The translations under genes and the position numbers were made by a program. 64,000 bases of DNA from an uncultured Jannaschia sp. (GTDB taxonomy: Bacteria; Pseudomonadota; Alphaproteobacteria; Rhodobacterales; Rhodobacteraceae): the NCBI GenBank assembly GCA_947494145.1, contig CANLTZ010000008.1, positions 124,001-188,000 of the forward strand. Reading direction: 5' to 3'. This document shows, one piece after another, positions 29,660 to 38,898 of the stretch. The notes under the pieces are model-generated. The model saw only the letters and a program-made list of their open reading frames with translations. It did no database searches and was not told the origin of the DNA. Numbering within the stretch: the first letter of the stretch is position 1; every line of letters begins with the position of its first letter.

Positions 29660-30529
29660 ATGCGGGGAAAAGTCTCACGCAAGACGATACTCAGTTTCAT
29701 CGGCCCGGCCGTCATCGGCCTGGCGCTGGTGGGGATTGCGCCGCTTCTCTATGCGCTCTGGACGTCGCTGCATTTCTTTAACCTCACCCAACTTCGCCGG
29801 GTGGAATTCATCGGCCTCGAAAATTACTGGACCGTGCTGACCGATGGCGCGTTCTGGCAGGCCATGGGGCGCACGTTCTTTTTGCTGGGTACGGCATTGC
29901 CGCTGCAATTGGCGCTCGGCCTGATGATCGCTCTGGTCCTGCACCAGCCCGGCCTCACCCTCCTAAAGACCCTTGCGCGGCTCAGCCTCGTGCTGCCCAT
30001 GGCCACGACCTATGCGGTGGTGGGTCTGCTGGGCCAGGTGATGTTCAACCAGAAATTCGGCGTGGTGAACCAGCTTCTGGGCGGCGCCGACATCAATTGG
30101 ATCGGCGATCCGACAAACGCTTTCATCATGATCATCTTCTGGGATGTCTGGCAGTGGACGCCCTTCGTCGCGCTCGTCCTATTGGCCAGCCTGACCATGG
30201 TCCCGGGCGAGATCGAGGAAGCCGCGCGCCTGGAAACCAAGTCCAAATGGACCGTGCTGCGCTATGTCCAACTGCCCTATCTGCTGCCCGGCCTCGTGGC
30301 CGTGCTGATCTTGCGCACCGCCGACACGCTGAAGCTGTTCGACATGGTCTTCACCCTGACCCGCGGTGGGCCGGGTGCCTCGACGGAGTTCATATCGCTC
30401 ATGATCCAAAGGGTGGGCTTTCGCGCCTTCGACCAGGGCCTGGCCTCGGCCCAGGCGATCATTCTGCTGATCATCACCATCATCCTGGCCCAGAACTACA
30501 TCCGGGTCTTCTATAAGGAGGTCAATTGA
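29660..30529 (+). CDS. sugar ABC transporter permease
   Basis: MalF-type TM protein; EEAARLETKSKWTVLRYVQLPYLLPGL EAA loop. Confidence 0.92.
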   Translation: MRGKVSRKTILSFIGPAVIGLALVGIAPLLYALWTSLHFFNLTQLRRVEFIGLENYWTVLTDGAFWQAMGRTFFLLGTALPLQLALGLMIALVLHQPGLTLLKTLARLSLVLPMATTYAVVGLLGQVMFNQKFGVVNQLLGGADINWIGDPTNAFIMIIFWDVWQWTPFVALVLLASLTMVPGEIEEAARLETKSKWTVLRYVQLPYLLPGLVAVLILRTADTLKLFDMVFTLTRGGPGASTEFISLMIQRVGFRAFDQGLASAQAIILLIITIILAQNYIRVFYKEVN

Positions 30530-31356
30530 TGGCGGCCCGCAGCGGCCAGGGCCCGCTTTGGGGCCAGATCATTCTGCTGTCGCTGATCCTGCTGGTCTGC
30601 GTCTTCCCCTTCTATTGGATGGTCACCACATCGCTGAAAACTCAGATCGTGGCCCTGGAAGCCCCGCCCGTCTGGGTGTTTGAACCGACGCTCGCCAATT
30701 ATCGCGAAGCGTTGTTCGATGACGGGGTGCTGCGCACGCTCGTCAACTCCCTCATCATTGCCATTTGCACCACTGCGCTGGCCATTCTGCTGGGGGTTCC
30801 GGCGGCCTTCGCGTTGGCGCGGTTCGAATTTCGGGGCAAGAAGGACTTGTGGTTCTGGTTCATCACCAACCGCATGGTCTCCCCCATCGTGCTGGCCCTG
30901 CCCTTCTTCCTGATCGCGCGGAACCTGGGGCTTTTGGACAAGCATATCACGCTGATCCTCATCTACCTGACCTTCAACCTGCCCATCGTCATCTGGATCG
31001 TCACCGACCAGTTCCGTGGCATCCCCTATGATTTGGACGAAGCCGCACGGCTGGAAGGCGCGTCGCAGTTTCGCATCATGCGCTCCATCTGCCTGCCTCT
31101 GGCCATGCCGGGCATCGCGGTATCGGGCATCTTTTCGTTCATCTTCTCATGGAATGAGCTGATGTTCGGCCTGATCTTGACCCGGACAGATGCCAAGACC
31201 GCCCCCGCCATGGCCGTCAGTTTCATGGAAGGCTACAACCTGCCCTACGGAAAGATCATGGCGACCTCGACGCTGATCGTCATTCCCGTCTTGATCTTTG
31301 CGCTTCTGGCTTCAAAGCAACTCGTCCGCGGCCTGACAATGGGGGCCGTCAAGTGA
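30526..31356 (+). CDS. carbohydrate ABC transporter permease (MalG type)
   Basis: DEAARLEGASQFRIMRSICLPLAMPGIAVSGIFSFIFSWNELMFGLILT; overlaps previous gene. Confidence 0.93.
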   Translation: MMAARSGQGPLWGQIILLSLILLVCVFPFYWMVTTSLKTQIVALEAPPVWVFEPTLANYREALFDDGVLRTLVNSLIIAICTTALAILLGVPAAFALARFEFRGKKDLWFWFITNRMVSPIVLALPFFLIARNLGLLDKHITLILIYLTFNLPIVIWIVTDQFRGIPYDLDEAARLEGASQFRIMRSICLPLAMPGIAVSGIFSFIFSWNELMFGLILTRTDAKTAPAMAVSFMEGYNLPYGKIMATSTLIVIPVLIFALLASKQLVRGLTMGAVK

Positions 31357-31366
31357 AGGAGCGCCG

Positions 31367-32335
31367 ATGTCGCGACGCGCCAAGACCGAAATCCTGGACC
31401 CGGAGGAGCAATTGCTGGTGCGCCTGGCCTGGGCCTGCGAGATCGAGGGGCTGACCCAGGCCCAGGCGGCCGAAGCGTTTGGCCTGACGCGGCTGAAGGT
31501 CAACAAGGCCCTGTCGGAGGCGCGCGAACAAGGAATCGTGCGAATTTCCATCAACTCGGTCTACGGGCCTTGCGTGGAACTGGAGGAGGCGCTGAAAGAC
31601 GCCTTCGGCGTCACCTCGGCCACCGTGGCGCCGGTGGGCGGTGCGCATTTCAACCCGCACACCATCCTTGGCGCGGCCTTGGGCCAGTTCCTGACCCGCT
31701 TCCTGTCGCGCGAAGACGTGCGGCTTTTCGGGATGTCCTGGGGCAACACGCTCAACATGGCGACCCGCTTCATGGAGCCGCTGAACCGCCCCGATCTGGA
31801 AATTACCAGCGTCATGGGCGGGCTGACCAAGGGATCGGACGTTAACAGCTATGAAATCACCACGCGGCTGGCTGACCTGTGCAATGCCGCGCACAGCTAT
31901 TTCACGGCGCCGGTCTATGCCGCCAGCGTCAAAAGCCGCAACATCCTGAGCGAACAGAAGGAATTTCGCCGCTCGGTCGAAAAAATCCTAGCCGCCGACG
32001 GCTTGGCCCTGGCGGCGGGCGACATGGAAAACTCGCTGCTGCTGGCCGACGGGCTGCCCGAAGACGTGACCGTGGACGAATTGGCCCGCGCAGGCGCGGT
32101 GGGCGACATCATGGGCTATTTCCTGGACGCGTCGGGCGCCTTGCTGGACCACGACATCAACGACCGCGTGCTGGGCATCCGGGTCGAAGACCTGAACGCG
32201 CTGCCCAATGTCATCGTGGCCGCGGGCGGTATGACCAAGGTGCCCATCATCCTGGCCATCCTGCGCCGGGGTTGCGTGGACCATATCGTCACCGACCAAC
32301 ACACCGCAGAGGCGCTGGCGGCGGCGGCGCCATGA
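31367..32335 (+). CDS. SorC/DeoR-type sugar-binding transcriptional regulator
   Basis: HTH GLTQAQAAEAFGLTRLKVNKALSEAREQGIVRISI; sugar-binding domain GMTKVPIILAILRRGCVDHIVTDQHTAEAL. Confidence 0.9.
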   Translation: MSRRAKTEILDPEEQLLVRLAWACEIEGLTQAQAAEAFGLTRLKVNKALSEAREQGIVRISINSVYGPCVELEEALKDAFGVTSATVAPVGGAHFNPHTILGAALGQFLTRFLSREDVRLFGMSWGNTLNMATRFMEPLNRPDLEITSVMGGLTKGSDVNSYEITTRLADLCNAAHSYFTAPVYAASVKSRNILSEQKEFRRSVEKILAADGLALAAGDMENSLLLADGLPEDVTVDELARAGAVGDIMGYFLDASGALLDHDINDRVLGIRVEDLNALPNVIVAAGGMTKVPIILAILRRGCVDHIVTDQHTAEALAAAAP

Positions 32336-33786
32336 TCTTCGCGGGCGTCGATCTGGGCACCTCGGGCATCAAGGTTGCCCTGGTGGATGAGGTCGGCGCG
32401 TGCCTGGCCACCGCCGCCCGCCGCTCCCATGTCGATATCCCCGCCCCGGGGTGGAGCGAGCAGGACCCCGACCAATGGTGGCAGGCGACGTCCGACTGCT
32501 TCGACGAATTGGCGGCGGCGCAGCCTGCGCTGATGGCGCGGCTCGCAGGTATTTCCTTTTCGGGGCACATGCTGGGCCAGGTCCTGCTGGACCGTAACAA
32601 CCGCCCCACCACGCCCTGCATCCTGTGGAACGACCAGCGCGCGCTTGCCGAATGCGACATCCTGTTGGACCGGGTCCCCGATATCGGCTGGCGCACCAAT
32701 GGCCAGCCCGATCCGGGGCTGACGGCGCCGAAACTTCTCTGGCTGGCGCAGCACAAGCCCGCGGCGCTGGACCGTGCTGATGTGCTGATGCTGCCCAAGG
32801 ATTACGTGCGCCTGCACATGACTGGGGAACGGGCGACCGAGGTGTCCGATGCCTCGGGCACCATGCTGCTGGATTGCAAATCGGGCGCATGGGACGATGA
32901 ATTGTTGCGCGCCGCGGGTTGGGACCGGGCCCGCCTGCCCCCGCTTCTGACATCGTGGGACACGGCGGGCACCTTGCGCGCCACCTTGTGCCAACGCTGG
33001 GGTACGCCCGACAGGGTCGTGGTGGCGGCGGGCTGCGGTGACAATTACGCGGGGGCCTTGGGCGTGGGGGCCGCGACGCCCGGGCGCGCCGCGCTCAGCA
33101 TCGGGACATCGGGGGTGCTGTCAGCGGTGGACCCGGTTTTCCACCCCGCCCCAGACAAGGCCATCCTGACCACCCCCCACGCTGCGCCTGACGCCTACCT
33201 GTCCATGGGTGTGGTCATGGCGGCCACCCAGGCGCTGGATTGGTTGGCCAGCCTCACCTCCACCCCGGCGGCGGATCTGGCGGGCCTGGCGGCCACCCGT
33301 GCTCAGGCGGGCGCCCAGGATTGCCCCCTGGCCCGCCCTGCCATCACTGGCGTGCGCACGCCCCATAATCGCCCCGATGCGACGGCCACGTTCGGCGGCA
33401 TCCGCGCAGGCCATGACAAGGCAGACTTGGCCTATGCGGTGCTGGAAGGCGTCGCCATGCAGTTCCATGAGGCCCATGCCGCGCAATCGGCGGCAGGTGT
33501 CCCCATCAGCGACATCCAGGCCGTGGGCGGTGGCACGCGCAGCCCTTTCTGGGTTGGTCTGATCGCCTCCCTTATCGGGACAGAGATCACTGTACCGGAA
33601 AACGGTGACATCGCCGCCTGCCTCGGCGGCGCCCGCCTGGCCAAAGCGGCCCTGTTCCCAGACGCCTTGGCCGAAATCCTTTCCGAACAGCAGGTCGCGA
33701 ATGCCCGCATCGCGCCCGACCCCGCCATGGCGGCGCTTCTGGCGGAGCGGTTGGAGCGGCAGAGGGGGCTTCCAATGGGGGTGTAG
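32332..33786 (+). CDS. FGGY-family carbohydrate kinase (xylulokinase-like)
   Basis: MIFAGVDLGTSGIKVALVDE; GISFSGHMLGQVLLD; ILWNDQRA; AVGGGTRSPFWVGLIASLIGTEI; ATGA overlap with regulator; longer ORF from 31879 is a 5' extension. Confidence 0.92.
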   Translation: MIFAGVDLGTSGIKVALVDEVGACLATAARRSHVDIPAPGWSEQDPDQWWQATSDCFDELAAAQPALMARLAGISFSGHMLGQVLLDRNNRPTTPCILWNDQRALAECDILLDRVPDIGWRTNGQPDPGLTAPKLLWLAQHKPAALDRADVLMLPKDYVRLHMTGERATEVSDASGTMLLDCKSGAWDDELLRAAGWDRARLPPLLTSWDTAGTLRATLCQRWGTPDRVVVAAGCGDNYAGALGVGAATPGRAALSIGTSGVLSAVDPVFHPAPDKAILTTPHAAPDAYLSMGVVMAATQALDWLASLTSTPAADLAGLAATRAQAGAQDCPLARPAITGVRTPHNRPDATATFGGIRAGHDKADLAYAVLEGVAMQFHEAHAAQSAAGVPISDIQAVGGGTRSPFWVGLIASLIGTEITVPENGDIAACLGGARLAKAALFPDALAEILSEQQVANARIAPDPAMAALLAERLERQRGLPMGV

Positions 33787-34023
33787 TGCGTCGCCAGACC
33801 ATTCTTCGCCCCGCAAGCAGTTCCATCGACGAGCCGGGGGGCGGCGATCAGACCGACCCGCTAACGCACTTGATGACTGCCACATCCGTTTATCGCCCAG
33901 GGGTTCTGCACCATCGTCACCCGAATCGCCGGGCCCGGGGTAACCCGTCGATGGATCGGCGCCCATTGGGATTGGTTCCGGTCCAGGGCACAGCGCGGCG
34001 AACATCCCAATCCGCCAAGTCCA

Positions 34024-34905
34024 TCACAGCAACCCATCCGGCATCTTCTGCTCCGCCGCCGTATTGGCCCGCCGAAACACGAGCGTCACCAAAGTAGACG
34101 TGATCACGATGAACAACGAATAGAGCGCGGGCACCGCCATGTAGCTCTGCGCTTCCTCGCCCGCGAAGGTGAAGGCGATGATGGCGATGGCAAGGGGGCC
34201 GTTCTGGATGCCTGTCTCCATCGCCACGGTGCGCGCATTGCGCGGGTGCAGCCGCAAGGCCCGCGCGAAGCTGTACCCAATCGCAATCCCGAACAGCCCG
34301 AGCCCGATGGCGGCGACATAGGTGGCGGGCGTTGTGGTCACCAGGAAGCCCCAGTTCCGCGGCACCCAACTCAACGCGATGAAGGCGATGAAGAAAAGCG
34401 CCAGCGCCGAGCCCAGAAACTCCGTCACGGCACCCACATTGGCATTCATCTTGCGCAGCACCATCCCAATGGCCACCGGCACCAGCAGCAAGACAAGGGT
34501 CGCGATGATGTTTTCGCGCGGGATTTGCAGGTCGAGTGCGGTGGCGTAGATCACCAGGATGACCGGGATCAACAGCACCCCGAACACCGTCGACGTCACC
34601 GTCATCAGCACCGACAACGCCAAGTTCCCCTTGGAGAAATAGGTAAAGATGTTCGACGTCGTCCCCCCCGGCATGCAGGCCATGATCAGCACGCCGATGG
34701 CGATGGCATCGCTAAGCGGCAGGAACGTAATCAGCAGAAAGCCCAAGAAGGGCATGATGCCGTATTGGCTGATCACCCCGATGGCCAAGCCCTGCGGGCG
34801 TTTGAGTGCCAGGAAGAAGTCGCGCGGCGTCAGCGACGCGCCCATGCCCAGCATGATCACGAAGATCATCAGCGCCAGAAGCGCTTGTTCGAAAGCTCCG
34901 ACCAT
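34024..34905 (-). CDS. bile acid:sodium symporter family (BASS) protein
   Basis: FVIMLGMGASLTPRDFFLALKRPQGL...MACMPGGTTSNIFTYFSKGNLALSVLMT...METGIQNGPLAIAII. Confidence 0.9.
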   Translation of the reverse strand: MVGAFEQALLALMIFVIMLGMGASLTPRDFFLALKRPQGLAIGVISQYGIMPFLGFLLITFLPLSDAIAIGVLIMACMPGGTTSNIFTYFSKGNLALSVLMTVTSTVFGVLLIPVILVIYATALDLQIPRENIIATLVLLLVPVAIGMVLRKMNANVGAVTEFLGSALALFFIAFIALSWVPRNWGFLVTTTPATYVAAIGLGLFGIAIGYSFARALRLHPRNARTVAMETGIQNGPLAIAIIAFTFAGEEAQSYMAVPALYSLFIVITSTLVTLVFRRANTAAEQKMPDGLL

Positions 34906-34911
34906 GGTGCG

Positions 34912-36636
34912 TTACTCCGCCGCGATCTGCGACATCGCTTCCGCGCGCAGGTCTTTTCTGAGGATCTTGCCGACATTGGATTTCGGCAGCTCGTCGCGGA
35001 ATTCCACGATCTTGGGCACTTTGTAGCCGGTCAGGTGTTCCTTGCAGTAGGCGCGCAGGGCAGCGGCATCGAGCCCGGTGTCGGCCCGCACGATAAAGGC
35101 CTTCACCGCCTCACCCGCGGCCGCGTCGGGCACGCCGATCACCGCGGCTTCCACCACGCCGGGATGGGCGGCCAACACGTCTTCCACCTCGTTCGGGTAG
35201 ACGTTGAAGCCGGACACCACGACCATATCCTTCTTGCGGTCGACGATCCGGACATAGCCATCCGCGTCCATCACGCCGATATCGCCGGTCAGGAACCAGT
35301 CGCCGACCATGACCTTTGCGGTCTCGTCCGGCTTCTTCCAATAGCCCTTCATCACCTGCGGGCCGCGCACGCCGATTTCGCCAGTCTCGCCCACGGGCAA
35401 GGCCGTGCCATCATCGCCGAAACACGCCAGTTCGGTGGACGGAACAGGGATGCCGATGGTGCCCGCTCGCGTCTTGCCCAGGGGCTCAAACGTCACGACC
35501 GGGGACGTCTCGGTCAGACCGTAGCCCTGCAATACCTCCGTCCCCGTCACCTCGCGCCACCGCTCCGCAACCGCCGATTGCAGCGCCATACCCCCCGCAC
35601 CCGCGAACTTCATGTGGCGGGGCGGCGTGTCCAGGAACCAGATCTCATTGCAGAGCCCGTTGAACAACGTGTTCACCCCGCTCATCCAAGTGATTTTGTA
35701 GTTCTCGAAAGCGCGTTTGAGGTTCGTCAGCGGGCGCGGGTTCGGGATGAGGATGTTGCGCGCGCCCAACCAATAGAAGGACAGCAAGTTCACGGTGAAG
35801 GCGAAGATATGGTAAAGCGGCAGGGCGGTCAGCACGACTTCCTGGCCCTTTTTCATATCGCCAGCCAGAAGCTCCATGGATTGCTCCATGTTCATCAAAA
35901 GGTTGCCATGGGTCAGCATGGCGCCCTTGGCCACGCCGGTCGTGCCGCCGGTATATTGCAGCACCGCCAGGTCACCCGCCCCGACGCTCTGGTGGTAGGC
36001 ATCCGCCTCGACCCGGTCCTGGGCGACATGGGCGCGCCCGGCCTCCAACGCGTCGGGCAGGCGAATATGGGCCAATTCGACGGGCTTGACGGATTTGTCC
36101 CAGTGCTTCTGGACCAGCCCGACGATGCCGCGGGGCATGGCGGGGAAGAATTCCGCCACGCGGGTGACAATCACGTTGGGGATGGGGTTGCCCCTGGTGG
36201 CTTCGGGCACCTTGTCGGCGAACATGTCCACGATGATGAGGGCGTGGGGCTCTGCATCGGCAAACTGCTTGGCCATTTCTTCGGCGGTATAGAGCGGGTT
36301 GACGTTCACCAACACGCAGCCCGCCTTGAAAATACCGAAAGCGGCGACCGGGTAGCTGAGGCAATTGGGCATCTGTAGCGCCACGCGGTCCCCTTGGCCC
36401 AGCCCTGCCACTTCGCGCAGATAAACGGCCAGCGCGTCCGACATCTCATCGACTTGGGCGAAGGTCAGCGTGCCGTTCATGCCGTTGGGCAGGCAGCAGG
36501 TGAAGGCCTTGGCCGCGCCATAGGTGTCGGCGGCGGACCGGATCAGGTCAGGCAGATTGCGATAGGCGGGCGTCTCGATCTCGGCGCGCACATCGGGCCC
36601 GTAGAACGCCGTCCAAGGCCTGTCTTTGTCCGCCAT
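34912..36636 (-). CDS. fadD: long-chain fatty acid-CoA ligase (AMP-binding)
   Basis: VLQYTGGTTGVAKGAMLTHGNL; GYGLTETSPVV; FLTGDIGVMDADGYVRIVDRKKDMVVVSGFNVYPNEVED; LPKSNVGKILRKDLR. Confidence 0.93.
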   Translation of the reverse strand: MADKDRPWTAFYGPDVRAEIETPAYRNLPDLIRSAADTYGAAKAFTCCLPNGMNGTLTFAQVDEMSDALAVYLREVAGLGQGDRVALQMPNCLSYPVAAFGIFKAGCVLVNVNPLYTAEEMAKQFADAEPHALIIVDMFADKVPEATRGNPIPNVIVTRVAEFFPAMPRGIVGLVQKHWDKSVKPVELAHIRLPDALEAGRAHVAQDRVEADAYHQSVGAGDLAVLQYTGGTTGVAKGAMLTHGNLLMNMEQSMELLAGDMKKGQEVVLTALPLYHIFAFTVNLLSFYWLGARNILIPNPRPLTNLKRAFENYKITWMSGVNTLFNGLCNEIWFLDTPPRHMKFAGAGGMALQSAVAERWREVTGTEVLQGYGLTETSPVVTFEPLGKTRAGTIGIPVPSTELACFGDDGTALPVGETGEIGVRGPQVMKGYWKKPDETAKVMVGDWFLTGDIGVMDADGYVRIVDRKKDMVVVSGFNVYPNEVEDVLAAHPGVVEAAVIGVPDAAAGEAVKAFIVRADTGLDAAALRAYCKEHLTGYKVPKIVEFRDELPKSNVGKILRKDLRAEAMSQIAAE

Positions 36637-37030
36637 GATATCCCCCTCGTTTTCTTTGGAACGAACGTAACGTTTATCGCGTCGGCGAAAAGCCCGTGTC
36701 TGAGGGAATGTGGGTTGGGGGTGCTGCCATCAAAGACGGCTGCCCATCATATGAGCCGTTTCACTTGCCAGATGAAAAAGGCCGCCCATCGCGCCCCGCG
36801 TTGCCCTTGGACTGGAATCAAACCTGCAAAGCGTCGGTCCATTGCGGGTCCGCGCCCTGGCCCCCTGATTTTGAGCGGAGTTGGCGCCGACCTTTGCGGT
36901 TCTGCGGATATGGTTGCTGCAAAGCACCGTCGCGGATCGCTCGGATCGCCGAAAGCGCGTCTTGCGAGGGGCCGATCGTTCCAAAGGCACAACACGGCGC
37001 GCCGCGCGAAACACCACACGTTGTGTGCCC

Positions 37031-38047
37031 TTAAGCTGCCAGCAAAGCGCGCGCCTCCCGCCCGCGCAGGTCGCGATGGGCAGCCGGGCCATAAGCCCGC
37101 GGATCCGTGGCAATCGACCGACAACGCGCAGTTAAAGCTTTGAGGGATGAACTATCGACGCCGCCAAGGGCCCTTGGCCCGGGCTGAAAGCTTTCCGACC
37201 ACGCGCCATTGCTGCGCAAGACGGCGTGACGGTCGAGAAGAAGATGGATGTATTCGACCTGTCCGCCCCTGACACGGGTGGCCAGCCCAGCCTCCGCGAA
37301 GGCGATGGCGGGAACAAGCACCGCCGTTTCAGCGAAAAGCATCTGTGCCCGCCAGTCGCAGACCAGCATGCGATGCTGCGGCGACACGATCAGTGCGCGG
37401 TCATTGCCCAAAGCGCCTGGCGCGAACCGCACCGGGCTGGCCGCACCTTCGCCCGCCATGCGCCGACGCCCCACCCAGCGCAGCGGCTGGACCCCATGGT
37501 CACGTGTGCAGACCAATGCGCCGGGCGACAGGGTCTCGACCGGCCGCACGCCGCACGGCGTTTCGATCAACGTGCCTGGCGTGAAGCATAGCGGCACTGT
37601 GTAATCCGCCGCCGCAAAGCTGGGCCCTTCCCGCGCGGCAGTGACGCGCAACGCAACGTTGGCAGGGGGAAAGCCGCCCGGCGGGCCGATGAAGGCAAGC
37701 CCCTCGACCGTGGAAAAAGCTGGGCTCGAATTGGTCACGTTGAAGGTCACGACAGGATAGGTGTTCGTCCCATCCGTCAGCGTCAGACCAAATTCAGCCT
37801 CGACCACCGTCCCCGACGCATAGTCGACGCCGTCAATCGTCTGACGCCCGTCCAGGCTTTGCGAGCGGTCGTTATCGGAAAAGAAGGCGTCATTGTCGTC
37901 GATGGTCACCGCCTGCCAATCGCGGCTGTTGAGCGTGATCGTTTCATCCACGAGGTGAGAGCCGTCCCCCTGGGTGATCCCGGACAGCTGCTGGCCGCCA
38001 CTGACAGAAATGTCCGAGGCCGCGAGGATGTAGATCGTATAGGGCAA
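37031..38047 (-). CDS. Hint (hedgehog/intein) domain protein
   Basis: CFTPGTLIETPCGVRPVETLSPGALVCTRDHGVQPLRWVGRRRM...LIVSPQHRMLV. Confidence 0.85.
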   Translation of the reverse strand: MPYTIYILAASDISVSGGQQLSGITQGDGSHLVDETITLNSRDWQAVTIDDNDAFFSDNDRSQSLDGRQTIDGVDYASGTVVEAEFGLTLTDGTNTYPVVTFNVTNSSPAFSTVEGLAFIGPPGGFPPANVALRVTAAREGPSFAAADYTVPLCFTPGTLIETPCGVRPVETLSPGALVCTRDHGVQPLRWVGRRRMAGEGAASPVRFAPGALGNDRALIVSPQHRMLVCDWRAQMLFAETAVLVPAIAFAEAGLATRVRGGQVEYIHLLLDRHAVLRSNGAWSESFQPGPRALGGVDSSSLKALTARCRSIATDPRAYGPAAHRDLRGREARALLAA

Positions 38048-38160
38048 GAACGCACCCGTTGACTGTTGAGGCGGTCAATCTGGGCGGTCATTCTGACGAA
38101 TTTTCGGCAAATTATTCACGACTTCGTGCAGCCGATGCCGCCGCTCGACCGCAAAGCACC

Positions 38161-38898
38161 TCAGTCGCGCTCCCCCAAGGTGATCGAAATGCGGCGGTTC
38201 GAGCGGCCCTTGTTTTCGATCTTGCCCACCCGCAGCAGCCCGATTTCCGCGGTCGTGCGCACATGGGTCCCGCCGCAGGGCTGCAAGTCCACCGGGTTGT
38301 CCTTCGCGCCAATCCGCACCAACCGGATGCGCCCTGCGCCCCTTGGCGGCTGCACCGACAGGGTCTTCACCAGGTCCGGGTTTGCGTCCAACTGGGCTTC
38401 GCTGATCCATTGCTCGCTGACGGCGTGATCTTCCGAAATCAACGTGGTCATGCGGGCTTGGATGACGTCCCGATCATAGATCACCTCCGGCATGTCGAAA
38501 TCCAGACGGCTTTTTTCGAAGCCGATCTGGCCGCCCGTCACCGGCAGCGGCACGACGACCGACAGCAGGTGCAGCGCCGTGTGCATCCGCATGAACCGGT
38601 GCCGCCGCTCCCAATCGAGGCGCATGTCCACCTCCGCGCCCAGGGGTGGCAGTGGCGCGGCCTCAGCCGGCACCAGAACCTGCCCCGGCCCCTCGGCCTT
38701 CACGGTGGAGGCGATGTCGCACCCCCCGCCTTCCCAGGTCAGGCGCCCGCTATCGCCGGGTTGACCGCCGCCCTTAGGGTAGAAAATCGACCGGTCCACC
38801 ACGACGCCCCCTTCCGGTGTCAGCCCGGTGACCCGCCCGCTGACGGATTTCAAATAGGGGTCGTCGCGGTAAAGCGGCTCGGTCTCGGTCATGGTCAT
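38161..38898 (-). CDS. alanyl-tRNA editing protein (AlaX-like)
   Basis: FYPKGGGQPGDSG; HRFMRMHTALHLL; LQPCGGTHVRTTAEIG. Confidence 0.92.
   Translation of the reverse strand: MTMTETEPLYRDDPYLKSVSGRVTGLTPEGGVVVDRSIFYPKGGGQPGDSGRLTWEGGGCDIASTVKAEGPGQVLVPAEAAPLPPLGAEVDMRLDWERRHRFMRMHTALHLLSVVVPLPVTGGQIGFEKSRLDFDMPEVIYDRDVIQARMTTLISEDHAVSEQWISEAQLDANPDLVKTLSVQPPRGAGRIRLVRIGAKDNPVDLQPCGGTHVRTTAEIGLLRVGKIENKGRSNRRISITLGERD

Noticed and set aside
34246-36378. 710-aa plus-strand ORF
   Set aside because: Antisense shadow of the BASS symporter and FadD genes; low-complexity H/R/Q-rich composition typical of high-GC opposite-strand frames.
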